Assembly (NCBI RefSeq): GCF_016907515.1
Contig: NZ_JAFBBY010000001.1
Span: 5,642,001-5,706,000 of the forward strand
Source of the DNA: Nocardioides nitrophenolicus
GTDB lineage: Bacteria; Actinomycetota; Actinomycetes; Propionibacteriales; Nocardioidaceae
Reading direction: 5' to 3'
Length of the DNA: 64,000 nt
Shown: positions 34,583 to 43,553 of the stretch, in pieces
Numbering within the stretch: the first letter of the stretch is position 1
How the letters are laid out: each line of letters opens with the position of its first letter
Program-made: the position numbers and the translations under genes
The notes under the pieces: generated by a model
What the model was told of the DNA's origin: nothing
The model's database searches: none
The model's input: the letters and a program-made list of their open reading frames with translations, nothing else

Positions 34583-35635
34583 ATGACCGACACCTCCCTC
34601 GCGGCCGACCCGAGCACCACCTTCGGCGCCTCGCTGGCCGACCACATGGTCACCCTGCGGTGGACCGCCGACGGCGGCTGGTCCCCCGCCCGCGTCGGGC
34701 CGCTGGCCGACCTACGGCTGTCCCCGGCCGCGATGGTGCTCCACTACGGCCAGGCCATCTTCGAGGGGATGAAGGCCTACCGCGGGGACGACGACGCGAT
34801 CCGGCTGTTCCGCCCGGAGGTGAACGCCGCCCGGCTGCAGGCCTCCGCCCGGCGGATGGCGATGCCCGAGCTCCCGGTCGCCGACTTCGTGACGGCCCTC
34901 GAGCTGTTCACCGCGGCCTGTGCGGACGTCGTACCGGCGGGCTCGGGGCGCAGCCTCTACCTGCGGCCGTTCATGATCGCCACCGAGGCGGCGCTCGGCA
35001 CCCGGCCCGCGCGGGAGTACGCCTTCCACGTGATCGGCTCCCCGGCCGGCTCCTACTTCGCCTCCGGGTACGACGGCATCCGGGTCTGGGTCGAGGAGCA
35101 CCAGCCGCGGGCCTTCCCCGGCGGCACCGGCGCCGCGAAGTGCGCCGGCAACTACGCCGGCGGGATGCTGATGCAGCAGGCGGCCGCCGACCGCGGCTGC
35201 CAGCAGGTGCTCTACCTCGACGCCCGCGAGGGCCGGCACCTCGAGGAGCTCGGCGGGATGAACGTCGTGGTGGTCCTCGAGGAGCCCTCCGGCACCACCC
35301 TGGTCACGCCGCCGACCAGCGACACCATCCTGGCCGGCGTCACCCGCGACTCGATCCTCACCCTGGCCCGCGACCTCGGTGCCCGCGTCGAGGAGCGCCA
35401 GGTCGCCTTCAGCGAGGTCCAGGCCGGTGCCCGCTCCGGCCGGGTCGCCGAGGTGTTCGCGTGCGGCACCGCCGCGGTGGTCACTCCGGTGGCCGAGCTG
35501 TGCTGGTCCGACGGCTCGGTCCAGGTCGGCGACGGCCGCCCGGGCCGGTGGACCACGGCGCTGCGCGATGACCTGCTCGGCATCCAGGAGGGCCGCAGCC
35601 CCGACCGCTACGGCTGGACGCGGGTGGTCCGATGA
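34583..35635 (+). CDS. Class IV (branched-chain-type) aminotransferase
   Basis: A 350-residue fold-type IV PLP aminotransferase close to IlvE. LHYGQAIFEGMKAYRGDD, then RSLYLRPFMIATEAALG, then GGTGAAKCAGNYAGGM with Lys186 as the Schiff-base residue, then EELGGMNVVVVLEE. It should transfer amino groups between hydrophobic amino acids and 2-oxoglutarate. Because it shares the island operator and is coupled to the M20 gene, it may be catabolic rather than the housekeeping biosynthetic enzyme; sequence alone cannot decide. Confidence 0.88.
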   Translation: MTDTSLAADPSTTFGASLADHMVTLRWTADGGWSPARVGPLADLRLSPAAMVLHYGQAIFEGMKAYRGDDDAIRLFRPEVNAARLQASARRMAMPELPVADFVTALELFTAACADVVPAGSGRSLYLRPFMIATEAALGTRPAREYAFHVIGSPAGSYFASGYDGIRVWVEEHQPRAFPGGTGAAKCAGNYAGGMLMQQAAADRGCQQVLYLDAREGRHLEELGGMNVVVVLEEPSGTTLVTPPTSDTILAGVTRDSILTLARDLGARVEERQVAFSEVQAGARSGRVAEVFACGTAAVVTPVAELCWSDGSVQVGDGRPGRWTTALRDDLLGIQEGRSPDRYGWTRVVR

Positions 35636-36984
35636 GCGCCCGCACCGCGGAGCTCGCGGCCCGTCTCGACGCGCTGCTGCCGGACGTGCTGGCGCGGCTG
35701 GACGAGCTGGTCGCCGTACCGTCGATCAGCGTGGACCCGGCGCACCGCGCCGACGTGCTGCGCAGCGCCCGGCAGACCGCCGAGGCGTTCAGCGACCTCG
35801 GCGTCGACGTCTCGGTGGTGTCGGTCGACGGCGGCCAGCCGGCCGTGCTCGGCCGCTCCGCACCGGTCGACGGCCCGACCGTGCTGCTCTACGCCCACCA
35901 CGACGTCCAGCCCACCGGCGACCTCGACGCGTGGACCAGTCCACCCTTCACGGCGACCCGGCGCGGCGAGCGGCTCTTCGGACGGGGCTCCGCCGACGAC
36001 AAGGCCGGCATCGGCGTCCACCTGGCCGCGCTCGCGGTCCTCGGTCCCGACCTCGGCTGCAACGTCCGGATCCTGGTCGAGGGCGAGGAGGAGATCGGCT
36101 CCCCGAGCCTGCCCAAGCTCCTGGTCGAGCACCGCGAGGCGCTCGCCGCCGACGTGGTCGTCGTCGCCGACTCGGTGAACTGGGCGGTCGGCACGCCCTC
36201 GCTCACCACCTCGCTGCGCGGGATCCTCGACCTCGAGGTCGCCGTCGGCGTCCTGGACCACGACCTGCACTCCGGCGCCTGGGGCGGCGCGGTGCCGGAC
36301 GCCGCCGGCGCGCTGGTCCGCGCCCTCGCCACCCTCTACGACGCCGACGGGGCGGTCGCCGTGCGGGGTCTCGACGGCCCGGCCCGCACCCCCGCGGTGG
36401 AGTACGACGAGCAGGTGCTCCGCGCCGACGCCGGCGTCCCCGCCACCAGCCGCCTCCCCGGTCGCGGCTCGCTCACCTCCCGGCTGTGGCGGCAGCCGTC
36501 GATCACCCTCATCGGCACCGACCTGCCGCCCGTCGGCGAGGCCGCGCACGTGCTCCGGGCCCGCGCCACCGCCCGGCTCTCGGTGCGGATCCCTCCCGGC
36601 GTCGTACCCGAGGCGGCGGTGGACGCCGTCACCGCGCACCTGCGCGCGCACGTCCCGCACGGCGCGGTCGTGGAGACCACCCTGCGCGCCAGCGCGCACC
36701 CGGTCGACCTCGGCGACGACAGCGCAGCCCACGCGGTGATGACCGGCGCCCTGCGCGACGCCTGGGACGCCGAGCCGGTCGAGATCGGTGTCGGCGGCTC
36801 GATCCCGCTGATCCACCTGCTCGCCGAGACCTTCTCCGACGCGACGGTGCTGGTCACCGCCGTCGAGGACCCGGACACCCGGGCGCACGGGATCGACGAG
36901 AGCCTGCACCTCGGCGAGTTCCGCAAGGCGTGCCTCGCCGAGGCGCTGCTGCTCGACCGGATCGCGTCCGGTCTCGCCGTCTAG
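35632..36984 (+). CDS. M20-family metallopeptidase (dipeptidase/carbamoylase-like)
   Basis: A 450-residue M20 protein. Metal and catalytic motifs: [13 protein letters not shown], then [18 protein letters not shown], then [13 protein letters not shown], and a late His (GIDESLHL). Family members cleave dipeptides, N-acyl or N-carbamoyl amino acids. Opening of a hydantoin yields an N-carbamoyl amino acid, so a carbamoylase role would fit the island, although the sequence looks more dipeptidase-like. ATG 35632 overlaps the aminotransferase stop. Its stop and that of arc on the other strand share CTAG at 36981-36984. Confidence 0.88.
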   Translation: MSARTAELAARLDALLPDVLARLDELVAVPSISVDPAHRADVLRSARQTAEAFSDLGVDVSVVSVDGGQPAVLGRSAPVDGPTVLLYAHHDVQPTGDLDAWTSPPFTATRRGERLFGRGSADDKAGIGVHLAALAVLGPDLGCNVRILVEGEEEIGSPSLPKLLVEHREALAADVVVVADSVNWAVGTPSLTTSLRGILDLEVAVGVLDHDLHSGAWGGAVPDAAGALVRALATLYDADGAVAVRGLDGPARTPAVEYDEQVLRADAGVPATSRLPGRGSLTSRLWRQPSITLIGTDLPPVGEAAHVLRARATARLSVRIPPGVVPEAAVDAVTAHLRAHVPHGAVVETTLRASAHPVDLGDDSAAHAVMTGALRDAWDAEPVEIGVGGSIPLIHLLAETFSDATVLVTAVEDPDTRAHGIDESLHLGEFRKACLAEALLLDRIASGLAV

Positions 36985-38744
36985 AGGTACTGGCCGGTGT
37001 CGTTGACGGTGTCGATGGACCGGCCCGGCTCGGTGCCCTGCTTGCCGGTGATGAGGGTGCGGATGAACACGATCCGCTCGCCCTTCTTGCCCGAGATCCG
37101 CGCCCAGTCGTCGGGGTTGGTCGTGTTGGGCAGGTCCTCGTTCTCCTTGAACTCGTCGACGCACGCCTGGAGCAGGTGGGACACCCGCAGGCCCTTCTGG
37201 TCGTGGTCGAGGAAGTCCTTGATCGCCATCTTCTTCGCCCGGTCGACGATGTTCTGGATCATCGCGCCGGAGTTGAAGTCCTTGAAGTACAGGACCTCCT
37301 TGTCGCCGTTGGCGTAGGTCACCTCGAGGAAGCGGTTCTCCTCGGTCTCGGAGTACATCCGCTCGACCGTCGCCCGGATCATGCCGCCCACCGTGGCCTT
37401 GCGGTCGCCGTGGAACTCGGCGAGGTCGTCGGCGTGCAGCGGCAGGCTCTGGGTGAGGTACTTGCTGAAGATGTCGCGCGCCGACTCGGCGTCGGGCCGC
37501 TCGATCTTGATCTTCACGTCGAGCCGGCCGGGCCGCAGGATCGCCGGGTCGATCATGTCCTCGCGGTTCGAGGCCCCGATGACCAGCACGTTCTCCAACA
37601 GCTCGACGCCGTCGATCTCGCTGAGCAGCTGGGGGACGATGGTGTTCTCGACGTCGGAGGAGACCCCCGACCCGCGGGTGCGGAAGAGCGAGTCCATCTC
37701 GTCGAAGAACACGATGACCGGCGTACCGGTGCTGGCCTTCTCGCGGGCCCGCTGGAACACCAGCCGGATGTGGCGCTCGGTCTCGCCGACGTACTTGTTG
37801 AGCAGCTCGGGTCCCTTGATGTTGAGGAAGTACGACTTCCCCTCCTGGCCGGTCTTCGCCGCCACCTTCTTCGCCAGCGAGTTCGCGACCGCCTTCGCGA
37901 TCAGGGTCTTGCCGCAGCCCGGCGGGCCGTAGAGCAGGATGCCCTTCGGCGGCTTGAGCTCGTGCTCGGCGAACAGCTCCGGGTAGAGGTACGGCAGCTC
38001 GACGGCGTCCTGGATCGCCTCGATCTGGTTGCCGAGGCCACCGATCGTGTCGTAGGTGATGTCGGGGACCTCCTCGAGTACCAGCTCCTCGACCTCCGAC
38101 TTCGGCACCCGCTCGTAGACATAGCCCGCGCGGGAGTCGAGCAGCAGCGAGTCGCCGGCGCGCAGGGTCTCGCTCAGCAGCGGCTCGGCCAGCCGCACGA
38201 CGCGCTCCTCGTCGGCGTTGGCGATCACCAGCACGCGCTCGCCGTCAGCGAGCACCTCCTTGAGCATCACGACCTCGCCGACCGTCTCGTAGTCGAACGC
38301 GGCGACCACGTTGAGCGACTCGTTGAGCATGACCTCCTGGCCGCGCCGCAGCGTGTCGAGCTCCACACTCGGGCTCACCGTGACCCGCAGCTTGCGACCG
38401 CCGGTGAACACGTCGACTGTGTCGTCCTCGTTGCGCTGCAGGAAGGTGCCGAATCCCGCCGGCGGCTGCGCCAGGCGGTCGACCTCCTCCTTGAGCTTGA
38501 GGATCTGGTCGCGGGCATCGCGCAGCGTCCCCGCCAACCGCTCGTTCTGGGCCGTCACCGCCGCCAGCGACCGCTGCGCCTCCGCCAGCCGCCCCTCGAG
38601 CGAACGGGCCGCGCCGGACGGGCTGTCGACCAGACGGCGCCGGAGATCGCCCACCTCCTCCTCGAGGTAGCGCACCTGGTCCTCGAGCTCTTCCCGGCTC
38701 GGGGAGCGGTGTCCGCCTGTCGTGCCTTCTCCCATGCTCGTCAT
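36981..38744 (-). CDS. arc: Proteasome-associated AAA ATPase ARC/Mpa
   Basis: A 587-residue ring ATPase that recognises Pup and feeds substrates to the 20S core. An N-terminal coiled coil ([20 protein letters not shown]) and OB domains precede the AAA module with Walker A GPPGCGKT and Walker [11 protein letters not shown]. The C-terminus TGQYL is the hydrophobic-Tyr-X motif that docks into the alpha ring. ATG 38744 has a near-perfect AAGGAGG site. It is normally adjacent to dop; here they are about 19 kb apart. Confidence 0.96.
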   Translation of the reverse strand: MTSMGEGTTGGHRSPSREELEDQVRYLEEEVGDLRRRLVDSPSGAARSLEGRLAEAQRSLAAVTAQNERLAGTLRDARDQILKLKEEVDRLAQPPAGFGTFLQRNEDDTVDVFTGGRKLRVTVSPSVELDTLRRGQEVMLNESLNVVAAFDYETVGEVVMLKEVLADGERVLVIANADEERVVRLAEPLLSETLRAGDSLLLDSRAGYVYERVPKSEVEELVLEEVPDITYDTIGGLGNQIEAIQDAVELPYLYPELFAEHELKPPKGILLYGPPGCGKTLIAKAVANSLAKKVAAKTGQEGKSYFLNIKGPELLNKYVGETERHIRLVFQRAREKASTGTPVIVFFDEMDSLFRTRGSGVSSDVENTIVPQLLSEIDGVELLENVLVIGASNREDMIDPAILRPGRLDVKIKIERPDAESARDIFSKYLTQSLPLHADDLAEFHGDRKATVGGMIRATVERMYSETEENRFLEVTYANGDKEVLYFKDFNSGAMIQNIVDRAKKMAIKDFLDHDQKGLRVSHLLQACVDEFKENEDLPNTTNPDDWARISGKKGERIVFIRTLITGKQGTEPGRSIDTVNDTGQYL

Positions 38745-38799
38745 GGCACACCTCCTTGGTCCGACACTACTCGGGCGGGTGTTACAAGGAAGTGATTAA

Positions 38800-38862
38800 T
38801 GCGGTTTGGTCCCAAACCGCATGTTTCGGGCCGGAATTGTTGCGGTTTGGGACCAAACCGCA
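38800..38862. repeat. Dispersed palindromic element, unit 6 (inverted pair)
   Basis: Perfect palindromes at 38800-38821 (TC centre) and 38841-38862 (GA centre), offset 41 bp, with a linker ending GGAATTGT. The unit lies between the end of trmI and the start of arc on the minus strand. Confidence 0.95.
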
Positions 38863-38876
38863 ACGTCCGGACCCCC

Positions 38877-39830
38877 TCAGTCGTCGGCCGACGTCTCCGG
38901 CACCCCCGGCGGCCGCGGCCCCTTGTAGTCCGGCCCGTACGCCCCGGGAGCCGGCCGGCGCTTCTTCAGCGGCGCTCGCTCCCCCGGCGCCATCCGCCGC
39001 GCCGTGACCAGGAAGGCCGTGTGCCCGATCATCTTGTGACCCGGCCGCACGGCGAGCCCCTCGACGTGCCAGTCCCGCACCAGCGATTCCCACGGCGCCG
39101 GCTCGGTGAACCCGCCGTGCACCCGCACCGCCTCGACGAACTTCGACAGCTGCGTGGTCGTGGCGACGTACGCGCACACGATGCCGCCGGGCAGCAGCGC
39201 GTCGGCGGCGGCGTCGAGGCAGTCCCAGGGGGCGAGCATGTCGAGGATGATCCGGTCGCACCGCTCCCCCGACGCGGGCAGCGCCTCCGCGAGGTCGCCG
39301 AGCGTGAGCCGCCAGGCCGGGTGGTCGCCACCGAAGAACTGGGTGACATTGCGGCGGGCGACGTCGGCGAACTCCTCCCGCCGCTCGTACGACGACACCC
39401 GGCCGTACGGCCCGACGGCCCGCAGCAGCGAGCAGGTGAGCGCCCCGGAGCCGACGCCGGCCTCGACGACGTGGGCGCCGGGGAAGATGTCGGCCATCGC
39501 CACGATCTGCGCGGAGTCCTTCGGGTACACGACCGCCGCGCCGCGCGGCATCGACACCACGAACTCCGAGAGCAGCGGCCGGAAGACGAGGTACTCCCCG
39601 CCGACCGAGGAGGTGACCGCGAAGCCCTCCTCGCGGCCGATCAGCTCGTCGTGCTCCAGGTGGCCCTTGTTGGAGAAGAAGCGCTTGCCGGGCACGAGCT
39701 CGAAGTTGTGCTTCCGGCCCTTCCCGTCGACCAGCCGGACCCACTCGCCGGCACGCAATGGGCCGCGGTGGACACCGGACCAGGCTTCGGGGGGTACGTC
39801 GCCAGTGGGGTCGTGGGGCGCATCGGTCAC
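38877..39830 (-). CDS. trmI: tRNA (adenine-58-N1) methyltransferase TrmI
   Basis: A 317-residue SAM-dependent enzyme. The substrate-side domain is GPLRAGEWVRLVDGKGRKHN. SAM-binding motif I is VVEAGVGSGALTCSLLRAVG, followed by SYERREEFADVARRNV and LDMLAPWDCLD. It methylates A58 in the T loop of tRNA. A basic, Pro-rich tail extends the C-terminus. In actinomycetes it usually stands directly upstream of arc, as here, with a repeat unit in the gap. Confidence 0.93.
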   Translation of the reverse strand: MTDAPHDPTGDVPPEAWSGVHRGPLRAGEWVRLVDGKGRKHNFELVPGKRFFSNKGHLEHDELIGREEGFAVTSSVGGEYLVFRPLLSEFVVSMPRGAAVVYPKDSAQIVAMADIFPGAHVVEAGVGSGALTCSLLRAVGPYGRVSSYERREEFADVARRNVTQFFGGDHPAWRLTLGDLAEALPASGERCDRIILDMLAPWDCLDAAADALLPGGIVCAYVATTTQLSKFVEAVRVHGGFTEPAPWESLVRDWHVEGLAVRPGHKMIGHTAFLVTARRMAPGERAPLKKRRPAPGAYGPDYKGPRPPGVPETSADD

Positions 39831-39847
39831 CGGCGCAATCTACCGGC

Positions 39848-40978
39848 TCACCTGCGCACGGCTCGGATCAGGTCGGCGGCGGAGAGGACGCCGTACACCC
39901 GGCCGTCGTCGTCGAGCAGCACGTACTCCGAGGCCGGGGTGGTGCGCACCTTGTCGAGCAGCGCCGCGCCGGTGATCCGCACCGGCAGGGCCAGGCCCGG
40001 CTCGAGGGTGCGCGCGACGCTGGAGACGGCCACCCAGGGCGCCCGTTCCGCGGGTACGGCGCGGGCGGCGGTCTCGTCCACCACGCCGACGGGCCGCCCG
40101 TCGGCGGTCGTGGTGACGATGCTGCCGGCGCCCGCCTCGCGTGCCTGGCGCATCGCCTCGGCGAGCGGCAGGTCGTCGGGGACGCTCAGGGCGCGCCGGG
40201 CGAGGTCGCTGGCGACCACGCCGTCGAACTGGCGGGTGATCCCGGCGACCGCCAGCGCCTGGCTGGCGCCGGTCCACAGGAAGAGGGCGACGATCAGCAG
40301 GACGAGCGGGTTGACGAGCGAGCCGTCACGGGAGGCCCACAGCGCCCACACCGCGACCAGGACCGCCGTACCGCGTCCGGTCCAGGCGGCGACGGCGGTG
40401 CCGGTGTGGACCCGGCCGGTGATCGCCCAGACGCCGGCCTTGAGCACCCGGCCGCCGTCGAGCGGCAGGCCCGGCACCAGGTTCAGTACACCGATCATCA
40501 GGTTCGCGCCGGCCAGCCCCTCCACGACCAGGCGCAGCAGCCCGTCGGGGGTGACGAACCACGCCGCCAGCGCCGCCGCCCCGACCGCGATCGAGGTGAT
40601 CGGACCGACCACCGCGATCCAGAACTCCTGACGCGGGCGCCGCGCCTCGCCCTCGATGGCGGTCGCGCCACCGAGGAAGTGCAGGGTGATCGAGTGGACC
40701 GTGAAGCCGAACCGGCGGGCCACCACCGCGTGGGAGGCCTCGTGGAGCAGGACGGCGAGGTAGAGCGCGATCGCGAAGGCGACGCCGACGACGTAGGTCC
40801 ACACGCCGAGGCCGGGCTGCACCTGCTCCACGCGCGGGCTCATCACCACCGCGATCAGGCCCGCGATGAGGAACCAGGAGCTCGAGACCAGGACGTCGCT
40901 GCCCGCGATCCGGCCGATCCGGAACATGCCCCGGGGCAGGGGCGCGCGCTCCTGGGCGGGACGTCGACTTCCGGACAC
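39848..40978 (-). CDS. Site-2 protease (M50) with CBS domains
   Basis: A 376-residue membrane metalloprotease. The zinc site HEASH lies in LYLAVLLHEASHAVVARRFG, and the second motif is NLVPGLPLDGGRVLKAGVWA. The C-terminal third (from about residue 255) forms two CBS-type repeats, including ASEYVLLDDDGRVYGVLSAA. It is predicted to cleave transmembrane regulators. Start GTG 40978; MFRIGRIAG at residue 18 is an alternative. It lies 17 bp upstream of trmI in the conserved proteasome neighbourhood. Confidence 0.92.
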   Translation of the reverse strand: MSGSRRPAQERAPLPRGMFRIGRIAGSDVLVSSSWFLIAGLIAVVMSPRVEQVQPGLGVWTYVVGVAFAIALYLAVLLHEASHAVVARRFGFTVHSITLHFLGGATAIEGEARRPRQEFWIAVVGPITSIAVGAAALAAWFVTPDGLLRLVVEGLAGANLMIGVLNLVPGLPLDGGRVLKAGVWAITGRVHTGTAVAAWTGRGTAVLVAVWALWASRDGSLVNPLVLLIVALFLWTGASQALAVAGITRQFDGVVASDLARRALSVPDDLPLAEAMRQAREAGAGSIVTTTADGRPVGVVDETAARAVPAERAPWVAVSSVARTLEPGLALPVRITGAALLDKVRTTPASEYVLLDDDGRVYGVLSAADLIRAVRR

Positions 40979-41076
40979 GTGACGAGGCTATCCGGGAATC
41001 GGCTGCCGGACGTCGTCGGCCCGGTTGCTCGTCGAAGTGATGCTCCTGTCGACCTCAGAGCCGAGCGGAGCCTGGC

Positions 41077-41832
41077 TCAGCGCTCGACGACGAGCTGCCA
41101 AGCGAACCCGATGCGGTTGAACGGCTCTCGGTCGCACAGCTCGACCTCGAGGGCCAGGAGCTCTTCGAAGAAGGCAGGGTCGTGCTTGGCCGTGTTGTCG
41201 ACCAGGAGGTCGTTGGCGATCCGGTTGCCGTAGACGCCTACGGGCGTGAGCCCCACTGCGGTGGCCTCGTTCGTGGTGGCGTCGACGCCTACCTTGCGGG
41301 CTTCGGTCTGGAAGGTCTCGACCTCGGCGCGTTCGGCGTGGAGCTCGGCGAGTGCGGCGGCCGGGCCGCCGTTGAGCAGCTCCCGCAGGACGCGGCCGTC
41401 GGGGTTGACGTCCATGATGGAGAGCCGCCCGCCAGGACGAACGCGGGTCGCGAGTGCTGCGAGGTCAGCGCTGTCGCGGCTGCGGTAGCGCAGGACGAAG
41501 TGACACATGACGAGGTCCCACTCACCAGCGGGCAGGTCGTCGAGCCCGCCCAGCACGGTCGTGACGTTCGTGCCGGCGGCTGCTGCGCGACGCTCGGCCT
41601 CGGCGAGCCACTCGGCCGACGGATCGACGATGGTCACCTCGTGCCCCGCCGACGCGAGTGGTACGGCGTCCATGCCGTCGCCGCCCCCTACGTCCAGAAC
41701 GCGGATCCGGTCGCCGAGGTGCTCGGTCTGACGGCGCAGGACCTCGCCGACGACGCCGTACCGGATTCGCGCCCACGGGGTCTGTGTGTACTCGCGCCAG
41801 GCCGCCAGCCTCTCGCCGAACACGTCAGTCAT
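41077..41832 (-). CDS. Class I SAM-dependent methyltransferase
   Basis: A 251-residue methyltransferase. The start VFGERLAAWREYTQTPWARI leads into motif I RIRVLDVGGGDGMDAVPLAS, then TIVDPSAEWLAEAERRAA and DLVMCHFVLRYRSR. It resembles the SmtA/CmoM-like group common in actinomycetes; the acceptor substrate is not evident. ATG 41832-41830 starts at the conserved N-terminus. The frame upstream overlaps the divergent RecB-type gene and is discarded. Confidence 0.82.
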   Translation of the reverse strand: MTDVFGERLAAWREYTQTPWARIRYGVVGEVLRRQTEHLGDRIRVLDVGGGDGMDAVPLASAGHEVTIVDPSAEWLAEAERRAAAAGTNVTTVLGGLDDLPAGEWDLVMCHFVLRYRSRDSADLAALATRVRPGGRLSIMDVNPDGRVLRELLNGGPAAALAELHAERAEVETFQTEARKVGVDATTNEATAVGLTPVGVYGNRIANDLLVDNTAKHDPAFFEELLALEVELCDREPFNRIGFAWQLVVER

Positions 41833-41892
41833 GTGAGCAGTCTGCCGCCGCCCGACTTCTGCGGCGGCCGGCATACTGTCGGAGGGCTGTCC

Positions 41893-41898
41893 TAGTGT
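41893..41898 (+). promoter_or_regulatory. -10 box for the RecB-type gene, predicted leaderless
   Basis: TAGTGT ends 7 bp before ATG 41906, the spacing expected when transcription begins at the start codon. No ribosome site precedes the ATG. Confidence 0.45.
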
Positions 41899-41905
41899 CG
41901 ATCGC

Positions 41906-42853
41906 ATGACCACCACACCAGCGGCTCCCGGCGTCGAGCCGGCCGATCCGTCCGAGCGGGGCGGCACCCGCGTCGACGGCGTCGAGGTGCTGGGCGCGCT
42001 GTCCCCGTCCCGGGTCGGCGACTTCCTCAACTGCCCGCTGCTCTACCGGTTCCGCAGCATCGACCGCCTCCCCGAGCCCGCGTCGCCCGCCGCCGTGCGC
42101 GGCACGGTCATCCACCGCGTCCTCGAGCAGCTCTACGACCTGCCCGCCGCCGAGCGCACCCCCGACCAGGCCGACCGCCTGCTCGCCCCGGCCTGGGCCG
42201 AGCTGCAGGAGCTCGAGCCCGCCGTCACGTCGATGTTCCCCGAGGACGGCCCCGAGATCACCGCCTGGCTGGCCTCCTGCCACGACACCCTCGCCAAGTA
42301 CTTCGACCTCGAGGACCCCACCCGCCTCGAGCCCGCCGAGCGTGAGCTCTACGTCGAGACGCTGACCGACGCCAAGCTGCTGCTGCGCGGCGTGATCGAC
42401 CGGGTCGACGTCGCGCCCGACGGGGCGATCCGGGTGGTGGACTACAAGACCTCGGCCAGCCCCCACGAGATGTTCGAGGCCAAGGCGCTCTTCCAGCTCA
42501 AGTTCTACGCCCTGGTCCTGTGGCGGATGCGCGGGGTCGTGCCGAAGATGCTCCAGCTGGTCTACCTCGGCAACAGCGAGGTGCTGCGCTACGAGCCCGA
42601 CGAGCGCGACCTGCTCGCCACCGAGCGCAAGGTCCTGGCGGTCTGGGACGCGATCCGCGCGGCTACCGAGCGGCGGCAGTTCGAGGCGCGCAAGGGCGCG
42701 GTCTGCGCGTGGTGCGCCCACCAGGCGCTGTGCCCGGCCTACGGCGGCACGCCCCCGCCCTACCCGGTCGAGCAGGTGACGAGAGACGAGGAGCCGGAGA
42801 CGGACGAGGAGGTGGTCAGGCCGGATCCAGCGCGCCCAGATCCGTCGGCGTGA
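41906..42853 (+). CDS. RecB-family PD-(D/E)XK exonuclease
   Basis: A 315-residue single-domain nuclease. The core is LSPSRVGDFLNCPLLYRFRS, then GTVIHRVLEQLYDL, the catalytic LLLRGVIDRVDVAPDGAIRV and VVDYKTS. The late cysteines (CAWCAHQALCP), together with the early NCP Cys, can hold a 4Fe-4S cluster as in AddB/Cas4-type nucleases. It is a normal member of the arc/trmI neighbourhood. Its 3' end overlaps the convergent HAD gene by 38 bp. Confidence 0.9.
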   Translation: MTTTPAAPGVEPADPSERGGTRVDGVEVLGALSPSRVGDFLNCPLLYRFRSIDRLPEPASPAAVRGTVIHRVLEQLYDLPAAERTPDQADRLLAPAWAELQELEPAVTSMFPEDGPEITAWLASCHDTLAKYFDLEDPTRLEPAERELYVETLTDAKLLLRGVIDRVDVAPDGAIRVVDYKTSASPHEMFEAKALFQLKFYALVLWRMRGVVPKMLQLVYLGNSEVLRYEPDERDLLATERKVLAVWDAIRAATERRQFEARKGAVCAWCAHQALCPAYGGTPPPYPVEQVTRDEEPETDEEVVRPDPARPDPSA

Positions 42854-43469
42854 GCCCCTCGAGCGTGTCCCGGAACGCCCGGCCGGGCCCGGGCGGCACC
42901 GGGACGTGGTTGGGGACGACGAGCACCGTGCAGCCGGCGGCGGCGGCCGACGTGGCGCCGGTGGGCGAGTCCTCGATGGCGACGCAGTCCCCGGGGTCGA
43001 CGCCGAGGGCGGCGGCAGCCGTGAGATAGGGCTCCGGGTGGGGCTTGCCGTTGTCGACCATGTCCCCGGTCACGATGACCCGGAAGGTCTCGGGCGGCAG
43101 GTGCTCGAGGATCGGCGCGACGAACCGCTGGTACGACATGGTGACCAGGGCGCACGGCACGCCCGCGTCGTGCAGGGCGAGGAGCAGCTCCCGAGAGCCC
43201 GCGCACCACGGCACGGCGTGACGGACCTGGGCGACGACGCCGTCGAGCAGCAGCTCGACGACCTCCTCGGCCGACTGGGCGAGGCCGAGCTTGGCCTTGA
43301 TGTACTCCCCCGACACCAGCAGGTCGTTGCCGACCAGGTGCATGGCGTCCTCGTGCGTCCAGGTGCCGCCGTGCTCGGCCGCGATGGCCTCCTCGGTCGC
43401 CATCCAGTACGGCTCGGTGTCGACGAGGGTGCCGTCCATGTCCCACAGGACCGCAGCAGGAAGCTTCAC
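42816..43469 (-). CDS. HAD-superfamily phosphatase (beta-phosphoglucomutase-like)
   Basis: A 217-residue HAD hydrolase. Motif I WDMDGTLVDTEPYW gives the nucleophile Asp. The helical cap follows, motif II is VTMS, and motifs III/IV are NGKPHPEPYLTAA and AIEDSPTGATSA. This is the subfamily with phosphosugar phosphatase or mutase activity; the substrate is unknown. It overlaps the RecB-type gene tail to tail by 38 bp and lies downstream of the MocR gene on the same strand. Confidence 0.9.
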   Translation of the reverse strand: MKLPAAVLWDMDGTLVDTEPYWMATEEAIAAEHGGTWTHEDAMHLVGNDLLVSGEYIKAKLGLAQSAEEVVELLLDGVVAQVRHAVPWCAGSRELLLALHDAGVPCALVTMSYQRFVAPILEHLPPETFRVIVTGDMVDNGKPHPEPYLTAAAALGVDPGDCVAIEDSPTGATSAAAAGCTVLVVPNHVPVPPGPGRAFRDTLEGLTPTDLGALDPA

Positions 43470-43553
43470 GAGCCCACCCTAGGAGCCGGAGCCCCGCGGC
43501 TGCTCATCGGCGAGCCCGACCGTCCGGGACCCGCCGGTGGCCGCACCGCGCCA

